Shown: positions 27,837 through 37,192, numbered from the stretch's first letter. The stretch: 64,000 nucleotides of DNA from Rossellomorea sp. y25 (GCF_038049935.1 NZ_CP145886.1:3294501-3358500), one strand, 5' to 3'. The notes: generated from the sequence alone by a model not told the origin. Numbers and translations: made by a program.

Positions 27837-28791
27837 TCTCATCACTTCCTTCCTGTTTAACCGGGGCGTTTTGATTTTCCAGTTGACGGATAGGGAAGTA
27901 TTTCAACGTTTCTCCACTATCCTTCATGATGTAGATTTCCGCATTTGGCAGAACATTTTCCAGGGTTTCCAACACAAGACGTTTTCTTGTGATCTCAGGA
28001 TTCGATTTATATTCATTGTAGAGCTTATCGAAAACGGCTACATCTCCACGTGCCTGCTCCACACGTGCAATCTTATCCCCTTTTGCCCTGGACATGATCG
28101 CATCTTTTTCACCTTGTGCTTCATTTGATCGTTGGTTCCGGTATTTCTTTGCTTCGTTGATTTTCGTATTCATCGTTTCCCTCGCATCCGTTACGGCTGT
28201 AAAAGCTGATCGAACCTCTGCATTCGGTAGCTCTACGTCCTGTAATTTGACAGCGAGTATGGAAATACCAATATCATAATCATCTATAAGGGTGGTTAAT
28301 AAATCCCTCACGTCTGCCTCGATTTCAGCTTTTCCCGACGTTAACGCATCATCTATCAAGGAGCTTCCTATAATGCTTCTTAGTGAAGATGAAGTGGCAT
28401 CATAAAGAATTTCCTTCGGGTTGTCAGAGTTAAATAAGTAACTTTCAGGATCCGTGATTTTCCATTGAACCACGAGATCGGCGAGAACGATATATTCATC
28501 TCCTGTGATCATCTTCGTTTCTTTTGGGAAATCCTTTATCTTCCCATCCTTTTCTTCATACCCGAATTGAAGACTGAAGGTTTCTTTCGATAGGACTTCT
28601 ACGGATTGCATTGGCCATGGCATCTTGAAATGCAGGCCAGGCTCCACAACCGGCTCACCGGCTTCCCCAAATGTCAACACAAGAGCTTGTTCCGATTCAT
28701 CAACGGTATACCAGGAAGTCAATAGCACAACAATCAAAATAACCGCTGCCACAACCATCCCTGTTACCATGTAAATTCGTTTTAAAGTCAT
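27829..28791 (-). CDS. hflK: HflK-type SPFH/prohibitin membrane protein
   Basis: A 320-residue partner of HflC. One transmembrane segment (residues 7-27, VTGMVVAAVILIVVLLTSWY) precedes the SPFH domain (ESEQALVLTFGEAGEPVVEPGLHFKMPWP in two blocks) and a coiled coil (NEAKKYRNQRSNEAQGEKDA). It is shorter than E. coli HflK and lacks a Gly-rich N-terminus. The ATG at 28791 follows GGGAGGGTGCAT; upstream codons overlap the promoter. Standard B. subtilis order has no hflKC between polA and phoR, so this is an addition. A sigma-W promoter lies in front. Confidence 0.88.
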   Translation of the reverse strand: MTLKRIYMVTGMVVAAVILIVVLLTSWYTVDESEQALVLTFGEAGEPVVEPGLHFKMPWPMQSVEVLSKETFSLQFGYEEKDGKIKDFPKETKMITGDEYIVLADLVVQWKITDPESYLFNSDNPKEILYDATSSSLRSIIGSSLIDDALTSGKAEIEADVRDLLTTLIDDYDIGISILAVKLQDVELPNAEVRSAFTAVTDARETMNTKINEAKKYRNQRSNEAQGEKDAIMSRAKGDKIARVEQARGDVAVFDKLYNEYKSNPEITRKRLVLETLENVLPNAEIYIMKDSGETLKYFPIRQLENQNAPVKQEGSDENE

Positions 28792-28819
28792 ATGCACCCT
28801 CCCTTTTCTATCTCTATAT

Positions 28820-28839
28820 CTTATTAAGCGCTTACTAAG
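28820..28839. promoter_or_regulatory. 20-bp palindrome at the hflKC transcription start
   Basis: CTTATTAAGCGCTTACTAAG pairs in 9 of 10 positions around the centre GC and contains TAAGCGCTTA, the core of cre-type (CcpA) sites. It lies directly downstream of the sigma-W -10 box. The protein that might bind is unknown. Confidence 0.5.
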
Positions 28840-28842
28840 ATA

Positions 28843-28868
28843 TACGGACTTACTACAAAAAGGTTTCA
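28843..28868 (-). promoter_or_regulatory. Sigma-W promoter of hflKC
   Basis: On the minus strand TGAAAC (28863-28868), 16 bp, CGTA (28843-28846): an exact sigma-W consensus, about 50 bases upstream of the hflK start codon. Confidence 0.85.
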
Positions 28869-29016
28869 AGAATATTAAGAGAAGATGACAAATAGAGGCA
28901 GTATACTTTTTAATGAAAAATTAACTTGAGGAAAAAGGGGATGGATAAAGCCGGTACGTATAGTTTCGACCCACACCGACATTCATTTAAAGGCAACGCT
29001 TTCAAAATGAAAAGCG

Positions 29017-29051
29017 AAAAGACGAGAACGGGGTTAGTTCTCGCCTTTTCT
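29017..29051. terminator. Terminator downstream of phoR
   Basis: GAAAAGACGAGAAC and GTTCTCGCCTTTTC form a 14-bp stem with one mismatch about 100 bases after the phoR stop. T-rich on both exits, so it could work in either direction. Confidence 0.75.
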
Positions 29052-29151
29052 TAACACCTTGGATGAAGGGGTTTCACTTAGTATCGTAACACCCTTTTAT
29101 TAACAGGACTTAAATCTATTGTAAATGCAATGTAAAATAATTGTAAACTTA

Positions 29152-30951
29152 CTAAGATTTGCTCGTCCCTTCACCCAACGTATAGCTTGAAGACTGTTTG
29201 TATAAGGAGACTGTGAACGTCGTGCCTTCATTCACTTCACTGTCCACTTCAATATTTCCTTCATGGGCTTCGATTATATGCTTCACAATGGCTAAACCTA
29301 AGCCCGTTCCGCCAGAATTACGGCTTCTTGCTTTGTCCACCCGGTAAAATCGTTCAAAAATGCGTGGAAGTTCTTCTTTACTGATTCCCATGCCATTATC
29401 CTTGATGCTCACATGAACCTTTTCTTTATCTTCCATCACTGAAATCAAGACATCTCCGCCCTTTGGAGTGTAAACAATGGCGTTGCTGATCAAATTAATA
29501 AAAACTTGCTTTAATCGATAGGAGTCTACTTCTGCAAGCCCCTTTGAATCAAAGGAAGTTTGAAGAGAGATGTCTTTTGATTTCGCTTTTTCATTCAGAA
29601 TAGGCATCACGTCTTCAATTAAAGCAGCAACCTCAACCTCTTGAAGGGAGAGCTCGAACCCCTGTTTTTCAATCTTGGATAATTCCAGCAAGTCTTGTAT
29701 AAGAGATTGCAGACGGTCGCTTTCCATCAGAATGATATCCAGGAAAGATTTTAACGTTTCAGGATCATTCATCGCCCCATCCAATAACGTTTCCGAGAAA
29801 CCTTTAATGGAGGTGATCGGTGTTTTCAACTCATGGGAAACATTCGCGACAAAGTCTTTTCTCATTTGCTCGAGCTTTTTGAGCTCCGTGATGTCATGGA
29901 ATACCACGACAATCCCTTTCCACTCATCGTTATGACCGATGATCGGAGCTCCATATACTTCATAATGCTTTCTTTCTATTTTATGAGGAAGAAGGATCTG
30001 CTTTCTTAACCGTTCCTCTGTCATGAAGATTTCTTCCACAAGCTTATTCACTTCCTGATAGTGAATGACCTCATGGTATCTTACTTTTTTCAGCTGGCTT
30101 TCTTCCAGATTAAAGAAATCCCTGAAGGTCCTGTTCGTCAGTACAACAAACCCGCGATGATCAATTAATAGAAGGGCACTCCCCATATTTTCAATCAGCG
30201 TTGTTAAGCGGTCCTGCTGCATTTCCTGGGAATTCACCATTTCCTGAAGATTACGCGCGAGAATGTTAATGGAGGTACTTAACATAGTCGTTTCATCCAG
30301 GCGGTCTTCGTATGTCCTTGCCCGATAATTCCCCTTGGCGAGCTCCATTGCCACATTCGTTGCCGATTCAATGGGCTTTGTATACCTCACCGTAATTCTC
30401 GAACCCAAAATGATAATGAGAATTAACGCAAGACCCAGGGAAACGGATAGCACAAACCAAATTTGCTGTATCCCTTTCTCGAAGGCTTCTACTTCGGTAC
30501 TCATGATAAGCAGTCCATTTAATTGGTCATTCTCCCCCTTAAGCGGGTACCAGTAATACCTGTACTCCACACCCGAAGTCACAAGTTTTCTATGCTTTTG
30601 CTTTACATCCCAGTTCTCCTGGATTTCATTGATGATCCTCTTTTGCTGAGGACCAACCAGTGATTCCGAGGTTTCCGTATCATGGACTACACTCCCTGAT
30701 TTATCTAGAATGGTAATCCTGACATCCAATATGTCACTCAATTCTTTGATCATGTCCGGATTGATTTCTTTCGGTGTCCCGTTTTCTTCAATGGAATTAG
30801 CCAGTAACCTTGCCTCTTTTTGAATACGGGAATTAAATGTATCCAGATAGAAATTCTTGAAGATTTGACCTAAAAGCAAACCAAGCCCTATTAATACAGC
30901 GATGATCAGGGTGATTAGAGCAAAAAGAAGTTTTGTTCTAAACTTGGTCAT
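29152..30951 (-). CDS. phoR: Sensor histidine kinase PhoR
   Basis: A 599-residue membrane kinase of the phosphate-starvation two-component system. Order: TM1 (residues 7-29), extracytoplasmic sensor region (30-160), TM2 (about 163-185), HAMP, PAS (IENMGSALLLIDHRGFVVLT), HisKA with the phosphorylated His in FVANVSHELKTPITSIKG, and HATPase (N-box NLISNAIVYTPKGG, G1 KDNGMGISKEE, G2 GGTGLGLAIV). Its ATG overlaps the phoP stop (ATGA), so the pair is translationally coupled. Confidence 0.93.
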   Translation of the reverse strand: MTKFRTKLLFALITLIIAVLIGLGLLLGQIFKNFYLDTFNSRIQKEARLLANSIEENGTPKEINPDMIKELSDILDVRITILDKSGSVVHDTETSESLVGPQQKRIINEIQENWDVKQKHRKLVTSGVEYRYYWYPLKGENDQLNGLLIMSTEVEAFEKGIQQIWFVLSVSLGLALILIIILGSRITVRYTKPIESATNVAMELAKGNYRARTYEDRLDETTMLSTSINILARNLQEMVNSQEMQQDRLTTLIENMGSALLLIDHRGFVVLTNRTFRDFFNLEESQLKKVRYHEVIHYQEVNKLVEEIFMTEERLRKQILLPHKIERKHYEVYGAPIIGHNDEWKGIVVVFHDITELKKLEQMRKDFVANVSHELKTPITSIKGFSETLLDGAMNDPETLKSFLDIILMESDRLQSLIQDLLELSKIEKQGFELSLQEVEVAALIEDVMPILNEKAKSKDISLQTSFDSKGLAEVDSYRLKQVFINLISNAIVYTPKGGDVLISVMEDKEKVHVSIKDNGMGISKEELPRIFERFYRVDKARSRNSGGTGLGLAIVKHIIEAHEGNIEVDSEVNEGTTFTVSLYKQSSSYTLGEGTSKS

Positions 30952-31667
30952 CGATTTTTAGGCTCCTCCAATTTATATCCAAGACCACGGATGGTTTTAA
31001 TATATATTGGCTTTTTCGTGTTGGATTCTATTTTTTCTCGTAGATGACTGATATGAACATCGACTATTCTGGTGTCTCCTGCGAAATCATAATTCCATAC
31101 CGCACTCAGCAGTTGATCTCTCGTCAACACTCTGCCTTTATTATCCGTCAAGTATAATAGAAGCTCGAATTCCTTGGGTGTTAATTCCAGTAATTCTCCT
31201 TGGAAATACGCCTCATATTGTTCAGGATACACCTTTAATTCCCCTACTTCCTTGTAATCCGTAGGTTCCTGGGCAACTGGTTCTGCCGCTTCCTGAATGG
31301 CCTGGCTGCGTCTAAGGATCGCCTTGACCCTAGCAACCACTTCACGTGGACTGAACGGTTTTGTCATATAGTCGTCCGCCCCGAGCTCCAATCCAAGAAC
31401 TTTATCAAATTCGTCATCCTTAGCCGTTAACATAAGAATGGGGATATTAATCTTCCTTTGTCGCAGTTCTTTACACACTTCAATTCCATCCATGGAAGGA
31501 AGCATGAGGTCAAGAATAATTAAGTCCGGGGATTGCTCAATCGCTTTATCCCTTCCTTCTTCACCATCATGTGCCGTTGTAACGGAATAACCGGATTGTT
31601 CAAGATTGTACTTTAAGAGTGTTGCAATAGATTGTTCATCATCGACTACCAAGATTTTTTTGCTCAT
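30948..31667 (-). CDS. phoP: Response regulator PhoP
   Basis: A 239-residue OmpR-class regulator. The receiver domain (1-120) has acidic pocket DDEQS, the phospho-acceptor Asp in LIILDLMLPSMDG, and the conserved T and K (MLTAKDDE, YMTKPFSPRE). The C-terminal winged helix (about 140-235) has LTPKEFELLLYL, TRIVDVHISHLREKIE and YIKTIRGLGYKLE. Controls phosphate-scavenging genes with PhoR, which follows in the operon. RBS GGAGGCACATTG. Confidence 0.95.
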   Translation of the reverse strand: MSKKILVVDDEQSIATLLKYNLEQSGYSVTTAHDGEEGRDKAIEQSPDLIILDLMLPSMDGIEVCKELRQRKINIPILMLTAKDDEFDKVLGLELGADDYMTKPFSPREVVARVKAILRRSQAIQEAAEPVAQEPTDYKEVGELKVYPEQYEAYFQGELLELTPKEFELLLYLTDNKGRVLTRDQLLSAVWNYDFAGDTRIVDVHISHLREKIESNTKKPIYIKTIRGLGYKLEEPKNR

Positions 31668-31887
31668 TCAATGTGCCTCCATACAAAAGAAAATTAACCC
31701 CAACATCCAACGTAATTATGTAATTGTACTTCCATTATAATATAAATCTCGGGGCTTACCATCATTTAAAGAGATTTAACACTTTTTAGTTTTCTTGCAG
31801 TGCGTTACTAAGTGACTCAAACGTTGTTCTCTTCTTTAATAGGATGTACGATTCCCGCTTTCATTATCATTTTTATGCATAATAAAA

Positions 31888-31910
31888 GGAGCTATGGATA
31901 TCATAGCTCC
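31888..31910 (-). terminator. Terminator after the MaoC-like gene
   Basis: GGAGCTATGGATATCATAGCTCC in two arms of nine bases (GGAGCTATG / CATAGCTCC), with TTTTATT on the minus-strand exit, 10 bases after the stop. Confidence 0.85.
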
Positions 31911-31919
31911 CTCTTGTTT

Positions 31920-32396
31920 TTAGAAGTTTTCTAATGCATGACTATTCATTTTTTCTAAGCGATGAGGTGGACAAACCTTGATTGTCCCGTTAATAACCGT
32001 CTCACTCTCTTCATTCGTAGCCGATACATTGATGGTTACTAAATGATTATCCGGATTCACTTCTGTCACTTCAAATAGAAATTGTACTGTGGCATAGTGA
32101 TAGACCGGCTTAGGGAATTCAATATTTTGCTCTACTATATGAGAGCCCGGACCAGGTAGATATTTAGAAACGGCTGACGTGATGATGCCTGTTAACATGA
32201 TTGAAGGAACAATCGGCTTTTTGAATGGCGTTTGAGAAGCATAATCATGCTGGATGTATAATGGATTGGCATCATTTGTGAGCCCTAAGTAAAGAAGCAG
32301 TTCGTTATCTTCTATTTTTTCTGTAAGGGTCAGCTTTTCACCAATCGTCATTTCCTCGATTTTTCTTCCCAGTTTTCTCTTTTTCCCTAATAACAT
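31920..32396 (-). CDS. MaoC-like hotdog-fold protein
   Basis: A 158-residue hotdog protein of the MaoC dehydratase / (R)-enoyl-hydratase group. The characteristic segment is LTNDANPLYIQHDYASQTPF, where N-D/A-N-P-x-H is the usual hydratase motif; here the catalytic His is displaced (IQHDYA), so activity is uncertain. FKKPIVPSIMLTGIITSAVSK follows as in the family. The ATG at 32396 lies eight bases after GGAGG. In related Bacillus it sits between mdh and phoP; here an insertion separates it from mdh. Confidence 0.8.
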   Translation of the reverse strand: MLLGKKRKLGRKIEEMTIGEKLTLTEKIEDNELLLYLGLTNDANPLYIQHDYASQTPFKKPIVPSIMLTGIITSAVSKYLPGPGSHIVEQNIEFPKPVYHYATVQFLFEVTEVNPDNHLVTINVSATNEESETVINGTIKVCPPHRLEKMNSHALENF

Positions 32397-32635
32397 AAGA
32401 AGCACCTCCGTGTATGTAAACGATTACAATTTTAAATAATAAAAATTGTTTTTATTATCTGTCTATTAATATTTTAACATTTATAGGGTTTCCATACAAA
32501 GAGTTTTTACGCATGGGGTGGTTATTTTTAAGAGGATTCTCTTCGTTTACTATTTTGCTACTGACTCTGCGGTTATGCTCTGTTCAATGAGTTTGGTGAT
32601 TGATAGTAAGAAGTCGATGAACAGAGCTATAAAGT

Positions 32636-32733
32636 TTGTTCAACTATGCTGCCCAATAATTGAAGAGGCAATGGCTTGGGAACAAGTTGGCTGATCTTCG
32701 CTTATTGCCCCGTTAGTTGAATATTTCTTATAA
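32636..32733. repeat. About 100-bp element with imperfect inverted ends
   Basis: The left end reads GTTCAACTATGCTGCCCAAT and the right end, reversed, TTCAACTAACGGGGCAAT; they share TTCAACTA and a GC-rich tail. The sequence has no gene. It resembles short repeated elements with TTCAACTAACGGGGCA ends common in Bacillus, possibly a non-autonomous transposon remnant. Confidence 0.45.
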
Positions 32734-32748
32734 AAAATCTCCTCTTAT

Positions 32749-32982
32749 TTAGCCTGTACGATTAGTATGCATCAAATGCAAAGTATAAGCTATGCTTTTA
32801 GTATCTGGTATTATAATCACTTTATTTCTATATTGATCTAACCTTGCTTCAAAATTTGCCCTATCCCTCTCAAAATCTCTTGTCCATTTATACATCATTT
32901 TTAACATAGTAATATCTGGTTTATAATTACACTTTTCAAAACCAAGATTCTGCTTTAAAAACCGAATTAGAATCCTTATCTT
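32749..32982 (-). pseudogene. Decayed coding remnant, unknown family
   Basis: A 77-codon minus-strand frame is open from an in-frame TGA (32983-32985) to TAA (32749-32751). It reads KIRILIRFLKQNLGFEKCN, then KPDITMLKMMYKWTRDFER and IIIPDTKSIAYTLHLMHTNR. The amino-acid composition looks protein-like and no overlapping gene explains it. There is no ATG at the start or ribosome site, so it is most likely the tail of a broken gene. I do not recognise the family. Confidence 0.35.
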
Positions 32983-33279
32983 TCACTTCCAAAGTGGTGT
33001 ATCACTTTTGAGCGGGGGGTTGCCTCACTCATCTTTCCAAGTTGTAGGTACTTTGAACTTATATGGATGAACAAGCAAATTTTCTTCGAAGCTCTTACCA
33101 CTATCAAGGGGTAGAATGTTGAGTAAGCTCCTTTTCCTAAAGGTCAGTTCAGTAAAAAAAGGAGGTAGAATACGCTTCTGTGTTGAAAGCAAACAACTTT
33201 TTTCACACTTTAATTACTTTATTTGTAGTGAACAACATATACATTCCCTAGAAGAAAATTATTTCTATGGGAGGTTTCT

Positions 33280-34260
33280 ATGGATCAAAAGGATCAAAGT
33301 CGTCAATTAGACCAAATAAAGCAAATGCAACAAATGTTTAAAGCGAACATGAAAACTCAACCTTATCCCATGTACCCTAACTATGGGAAAATCACACGTT
33401 ACGAAGAAATTCCTATAAGTTTACCTGAACAGCGCCAGCTGCGTCACCCCGGAGTGGAAAAATTAATGGTCCCCCTTCCAATTATCGAAAACCCGAACTA
33501 TAAAGGGAGTGGAAAGTTAACAGGAAAAGTAGCACTTATTACAGGGGGTGACAGTGGTATTGGTGCAGCAGTAGCAATTGCGTTTGCTAAAGAAGGCGCA
33601 GATGTTGCTATTTCATACTTAGATGAACATGAGGATGCAAATAGAACAAAAACGAGGATTGAACAACTCGGACAACGTTGTTTACTAATGCCTGGTGACT
33701 TGCGAGACAAACAACAGTGTATCTCCATTGTAGAACAAACAGTAAATACGTTTGGACGTCTAGATATTCTTTGTAACCACGTTGGTATCCAATTCCAACA
33801 ACTAAGTCTGCTTGACATTACAGATGAGCAATTCGATGATACCTTCAAAGTTAATATATACTCTCATTTTTACACAACAAGAGCAGCGCTTCCTCATTTA
33901 AAACCAGGCAGCTCAATCATTGGCACTTCTTCAGTGGTAACGTATGTAGGTGAGCAGCAAATGATTGATTATACAGCCACGAAAGGCGCAATAGTTGGTT
34001 GGACACGTGCATTGGCTAATAATGTCGTGAAGCAAGGGATTCGAGTCAATGCTGTCGCCCCCGGCCGAATTTGGACCCCGCTTATTTCAGCAAGTTTCTC
34101 GTCAGACCAAGTAGCTGTATATGGAGCGTTTAATCCAATGGAACGAGTTGCCCATCCATTTGAACTTGCACCAACCTTTGTCTATCTTGCTTCTGATGAT
34201 TCTCGTTTTGTTACTGGTCAAGTCCTTCATGTTGATGGGGGAGAATCCACACATTCCTAA
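33280..34260 (+). CDS. SDR family NAD(P)-dependent oxidoreductase
   Basis: A 326-residue short-chain dehydrogenase of the YhdF/YhxC-type group with a 75-residue N-terminal extension ([38 protein letters not shown]). The Rossmann motif is [20 protein letters not shown], the active-site tyrosine/lysine are in YTATK and serine in [14 protein letters not shown] replaces the usual NNAG. C-terminal [10 protein letters not shown] is standard. Substrate unknown. RBS GGGAGGTTTCT. It lies on the strand opposite to its neighbours and in AT-richer DNA, in an insertion between mdh and the MaoC-like gene. Confidence 0.9.
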   Translation: MDQKDQSRQLDQIKQMQQMFKANMKTQPYPMYPNYGKITRYEEIPISLPEQRQLRHPGVEKLMVPLPIIENPNYKGSGKLTGKVALITGGDSGIGAAVAIAFAKEGADVAISYLDEHEDANRTKTRIEQLGQRCLLMPGDLRDKQQCISIVEQTVNTFGRLDILCNHVGIQFQQLSLLDITDEQFDDTFKVNIYSHFYTTRAALPHLKPGSSIIGTSSVVTYVGEQQMIDYTATKGAIVGWTRALANNVVKQGIRVNAVAPGRIWTPLISASFSSDQVAVYGAFNPMERVAHPFELAPTFVYLASDDSRFVTGQVLHVDGGESTHS

Positions 34261-34278
34261 TGGAAGGGAGTTACCATT

Positions 34279-34443
34279 TTGAGATATGAATTTAATCCAG
34301 AAGTAAAGCTATTGCTAGTAAACCATTCAAATGAAAAAGTAAAGATGGTCTATATGGAGGATTCCTGGCCAATGTCTAAAATAGGACTTAGACCACCATA
34401 CTATTGCTACCCAAGTTACGAGCTTAATTATCCAATAATCTAG
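34279..34443 (+). CDS. Small ORF downstream of the SDR gene
   Basis: A 54-codon frame starting with TTG (34279) and ending in TAG (34441-34443), 18 bases after the SDR stop. It is preceded by GGAAGGGAG with an eight-base spacer. The peptide contains YEFNPEVKLLLVNHSNEKV and MSKIGLRPPYYCYPSYELNY; the Pro/Tyr-rich end is unusual for random sequence. It is probably co-transcribed with the SDR gene. I do not recognise the family; function unknown. Confidence 0.5.
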   Translation: MRYEFNPEVKLLLVNHSNEKVKMVYMEDSWPMSKIGLRPPYYCYPSYELNYPII

Positions 34444-34568
34444 TAATAACATACAAAAAGCTTCTATACACCGTTTGATAATCCATTCAACATTTCGCTT
34501 AGGGTTCGCAATTATGCTAACTTTCAATTCATCCACTAAAAAATAATAAGAAACTAGTTTTGTCCCAG

Positions 34569-34608
34569 TCTCTTTCTCTTTCTCTTTCTCTTTCTCTTTC
34601 TCTTTCTT
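34569..34608. repeat. Hexanucleotide microsatellite (CTCTTT)n
   Basis: About six uninterrupted copies of CTCTTT. On the minus strand it encodes Lys-Glu repeats in a weak ORF (34327-34623) that I do not accept as a gene. Confidence 0.9.
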
Positions 34609-34715
34609 AAGTGAAGCACTCACAATGAATGAATCTCCCCAAAAGAATCATACCAGAAAATAACAAAACAAGTGTAAAGAGTCGTTCCAATAAATGGCCC
34701 GTTTGTTGAATAAAA

Positions 34716-34751
34716 AAACCCTGTTGTGAATCATACAACAAGGTTTTTTAA
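34716..34751. terminator. Hairpin at the right edge of the SDR insertion
   Basis: AAACCCTGTTGT and ACAACAAGGTTT pair across an eight-base loop, with A-run before and T-run after, so it can terminate in both directions. Confidence 0.75.
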
Positions 34752-34768
34752 CGGTCACTTCTTTTACC

Positions 34769-34803
34769 AAAAAAACTGGCCTCCTACATGGAAGCCAGTT
34801 TTG
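34769..34803 (-). terminator. Terminator of citZ-icd-mdh
   Basis: On the minus strand AAACTGGC and GCCAGTTTTTTTGG form an 8-bp stem with T-run, about 15 bases after the mdh stop. Confidence 0.85.
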
Positions 34804-34816
34804 AATTGATTGTGTA

Positions 34817-35755
34817 TTAAGCCAAAGAAGACATGACGTTTTTAACAGCGTCTGCGGAGTTGGAGAGTGCAGCTTTCTCTTCTTCGGTTAGTTCAAGTTC
34901 AATGATTTTTTCCAGACCATTTCCACCAAGGATGGTTGGAACACCAAGGTAGATACCTTCGAAACCGTATTCACCTTCCAGATATGCGATGGCTGGGATC
35001 ACACGGCGTTGATCTTTAAGGATTGCCTCTACCATTTGAACAAGTGAAGCAGCAGGGGCATAATAAGCACTGCCGTTACCCAGAAGGCCCACAATCTCCC
35101 CTCCACCTTTACGTGTGCGCTCGACGATTGCGTCTAAACGGTCTTTAGGGATTAATGTTTCCAGAGGAATTCCTCCAGCGTATGAGTAACGAATAAGAGG
35201 AACCATGTCATCCCCGTGACCGCCAAGAACGAAGCCAGTAATATCTTTTACCGAAAGGTTTAACTCTTGTGCGACAAACGTACGGAAACGGGCTGTATCC
35301 AGAACGCCTGATTGCCCGATTACGCGCTCCTTAGGGAATCCGGACTCCTTGAATACTGTATACGTCATAGCATCCACCGGGTTTGTCAGAACGATGATGT
35401 AGCAATCTGGAGAATACTTAACGATTTGCTGCGTGACCGATTTCATGACCTTTTGATTGGTTTGAACCAGATCATCGCGGCTCATTCCTGGCTTACGGGC
35501 AATCCCGGCAGTGATTACAACGATATCCGAATCCTTTGTATCCTCGTAATTGGAAGTACCGATGATGTTTGAATCAAATCCCTGTACAGGGCTCGCTTCC
35601 AGCATATCCAGCGCTTTCCCTTTCGTTGGGTCTTCATTTTGAGGAATATCAACCAGTACAACATCTCCAAGCTCTTTCTGAGCGAGCATCAATGCTGTGG
35701 TCGCCCCTGTGAATCCCCCACCGATAACAGATACTTTTCTACGTTTAATTGCCAT
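34817..35755 (-). CDS. mdh: Malate dehydrogenase
   Basis: A 312-residue lactate/malate-type dehydrogenase that oxidises malate to oxaloacetate in the TCA cycle. The NAD site is [17 protein letters not shown] with the discriminating acid in VVLVDIPQ; substrate arginines lie in [16 protein letters not shown] and DTARFRTF, and the catalytic histidine in [12 protein letters not shown]. Start is the second of two adjacent ATGs (35755), seven bases after GGGAGG, giving the same length as B. subtilis Mdh. Last gene of the citZ-icd-mdh operon. Confidence 0.96.
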   Translation of the reverse strand: MAIKRRKVSVIGGGFTGATTALMLAQKELGDVVLVDIPQNEDPTKGKALDMLEASPVQGFDSNIIGTSNYEDTKDSDIVVITAGIARKPGMSRDDLVQTNQKVMKSVTQQIVKYSPDCYIIVLTNPVDAMTYTVFKESGFPKERVIGQSGVLDTARFRTFVAQELNLSVKDITGFVLGGHGDDMVPLIRYSYAGGIPLETLIPKDRLDAIVERTRKGGGEIVGLLGNGSAYYAPAASLVQMVEAILKDQRRVIPAIAYLEGEYGFEGIYLGVPTILGGNGLEKIIELELTEEEKAALSNSADAVKNVMSSLA

Positions 35756-35835
35756 CATAATTCCTCCCATTCGTGTCATTATGTAAAGGAAGGAGTGCTC
35801 CAGTACGAAGCACCCCACCCAATTTCAAATTAAAA

Positions 35836-37107
35836 TTACTCCATGTTCTCGATTAAAGCAGAACCGAACTCAGAACATTTCACTTCTGTTGCTCCATCCA
35901 TTAGACGGGCGAAGTCATATGTTACCACTTTAGAAGCGATTGTTTTTTCCATTGATTTTGTGATCAGGTTAGCAGCTTCTGTCCAACCAAGGTGCTCAAG
36001 CATTAGGACACCTGAAAGGATAACAGAAGATGGATTTACTTTATCCATACCTGCATATTTAGGAGCTGTTCCATGAGTCGCCTCAAAGATTGCATGTCCT
36101 GATTCGTAGTTGATGTTTGCACCAGGCGCGATTCCGATACCGCCAACTTGAGCTGCAAGTGCATCAGAGATGTAATCGCCGTTTAAGTTCATTGTTGCTA
36201 CAACATCAAACTCAGCTGGACGAGTAAGGATTTGTTGTAGGAAGATATCAGCGATTGAATCCTTCACGATGATCTTACCTGCTGTTTCAGCTTCAGATTG
36301 AGCTTTGTTAGCCGCTTCCAATCCGTCAGCTTCCTTGATCTTGTCATATTGAGCCCAAGTGAATACTTTATCGCCGAATTCTTTCTCAGCAAGCTCGTAA
36401 CCCCAGTTTTTAAAAGCTCCTTCAGTGAACTTCATGATGTTCCCTTTGTGAACAAGCGTTACTGATTTACGGCCTTCAGTGATCGCGTAATTGATCGCAG
36501 CACGTACAAGACGGCTTGTTCCTTCTTCAGAAACAGGCTTGATACCGATACCAGATGTTTCAGGGAAACGGATTTTGTTAACACCCATTTCATCTTGAAG
36601 GAAGCTGATTAACTTTTTCACTTCGTCAGAACCTTTAGCGTACTCGATCCCTGCATAGATATCTTCTGTGTTTTCACGGAAGATGACCATGTCAGTGTCT
36701 TCAGGGCGCTTAACCGGTGAAGGAACACCTTCGAAGTAGCGTACTGGACGAAGGCATGTGAACAGGTCTAATTCCTGGCGAAGTGCAACGTTCAATGAAC
36801 GGATTCCGCCGCCGACAGGAGTCGTAAGTGGACCTTTGATGGCGATAAAATACTCACGGATTGCTTCAAGTGTATCGTTTGGAAGCCACTCACCCGTTTT
36901 GTTGAATGCTTTTTCTCCGGCATATACTTCTTTCCATGAGATTTTGCGTTCACCTTTATATGCTTTTTCAACAGAAGCATCTAAAACGCGTTGAGCTGCC
37001 GCCCAAATATCAGGACCCGTTCCGTCTCCTTCAATGAATGGTACGATTGGATTGTTTGGCACATTAAGCTGCCCGTTCTGGTTTGTAATTTTTTCACCTT
37101 GTGTCAT
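35836..37107 (-). CDS. icd: Isocitrate dehydrogenase (NADP)
   Basis: A 423-residue homodimeric enzyme converting isocitrate to 2-oxoglutarate with NADPH formation. The phosphorylation/substrate loop [23 protein letters not shown] contains the serine that binds isocitrate. Metal-binding aspartates occur in [23 protein letters not shown] (split in two family blocks), and the cofactor region in [16 protein letters not shown] has the NADP-type residues. Middle gene of the TCA operon, with its own upstream promoter in addition. Confidence 0.97.
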   Translation of the reverse strand: MTQGEKITNQNGQLNVPNNPIVPFIEGDGTGPDIWAAAQRVLDASVEKAYKGERKISWKEVYAGEKAFNKTGEWLPNDTLEAIREYFIAIKGPLTTPVGGGIRSLNVALRQELDLFTCLRPVRYFEGVPSPVKRPEDTDMVIFRENTEDIYAGIEYAKGSDEVKKLISFLQDEMGVNKIRFPETSGIGIKPVSEEGTSRLVRAAINYAITEGRKSVTLVHKGNIMKFTEGAFKNWGYELAEKEFGDKVFTWAQYDKIKEADGLEAANKAQSEAETAGKIIVKDSIADIFLQQILTRPAEFDVVATMNLNGDYISDALAAQVGGIGIAPGANINYESGHAIFEATHGTAPKYAGMDKVNPSSVILSGVLMLEHLGWTEAANLITKSMEKTIASKVVTYDFARLMDGATEVKCSEFGSALIENME

Positions 37108-37192
37108 TATGTAACCTCCATTTATTCATTATCAAAGGGGATGACCCATAAGTGCCTTATGCATTTAGAGTCAGTCCCCTCCCTTATTTAAT

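Noticed and set aside
33116..33310. 64-codon plus-strand frame before the SDR gene
   Set aside because: It overlaps the SDR start region in another frame and lacks a ribosome site and protein-like composition.
34327..34623. 98-codon minus-strand frame with Lys-Glu repeats
   Set aside because: It depends on the CTCTTT microsatellite, overlaps the better supported 54-codon ORF, and has poor ribosome-site spacing.
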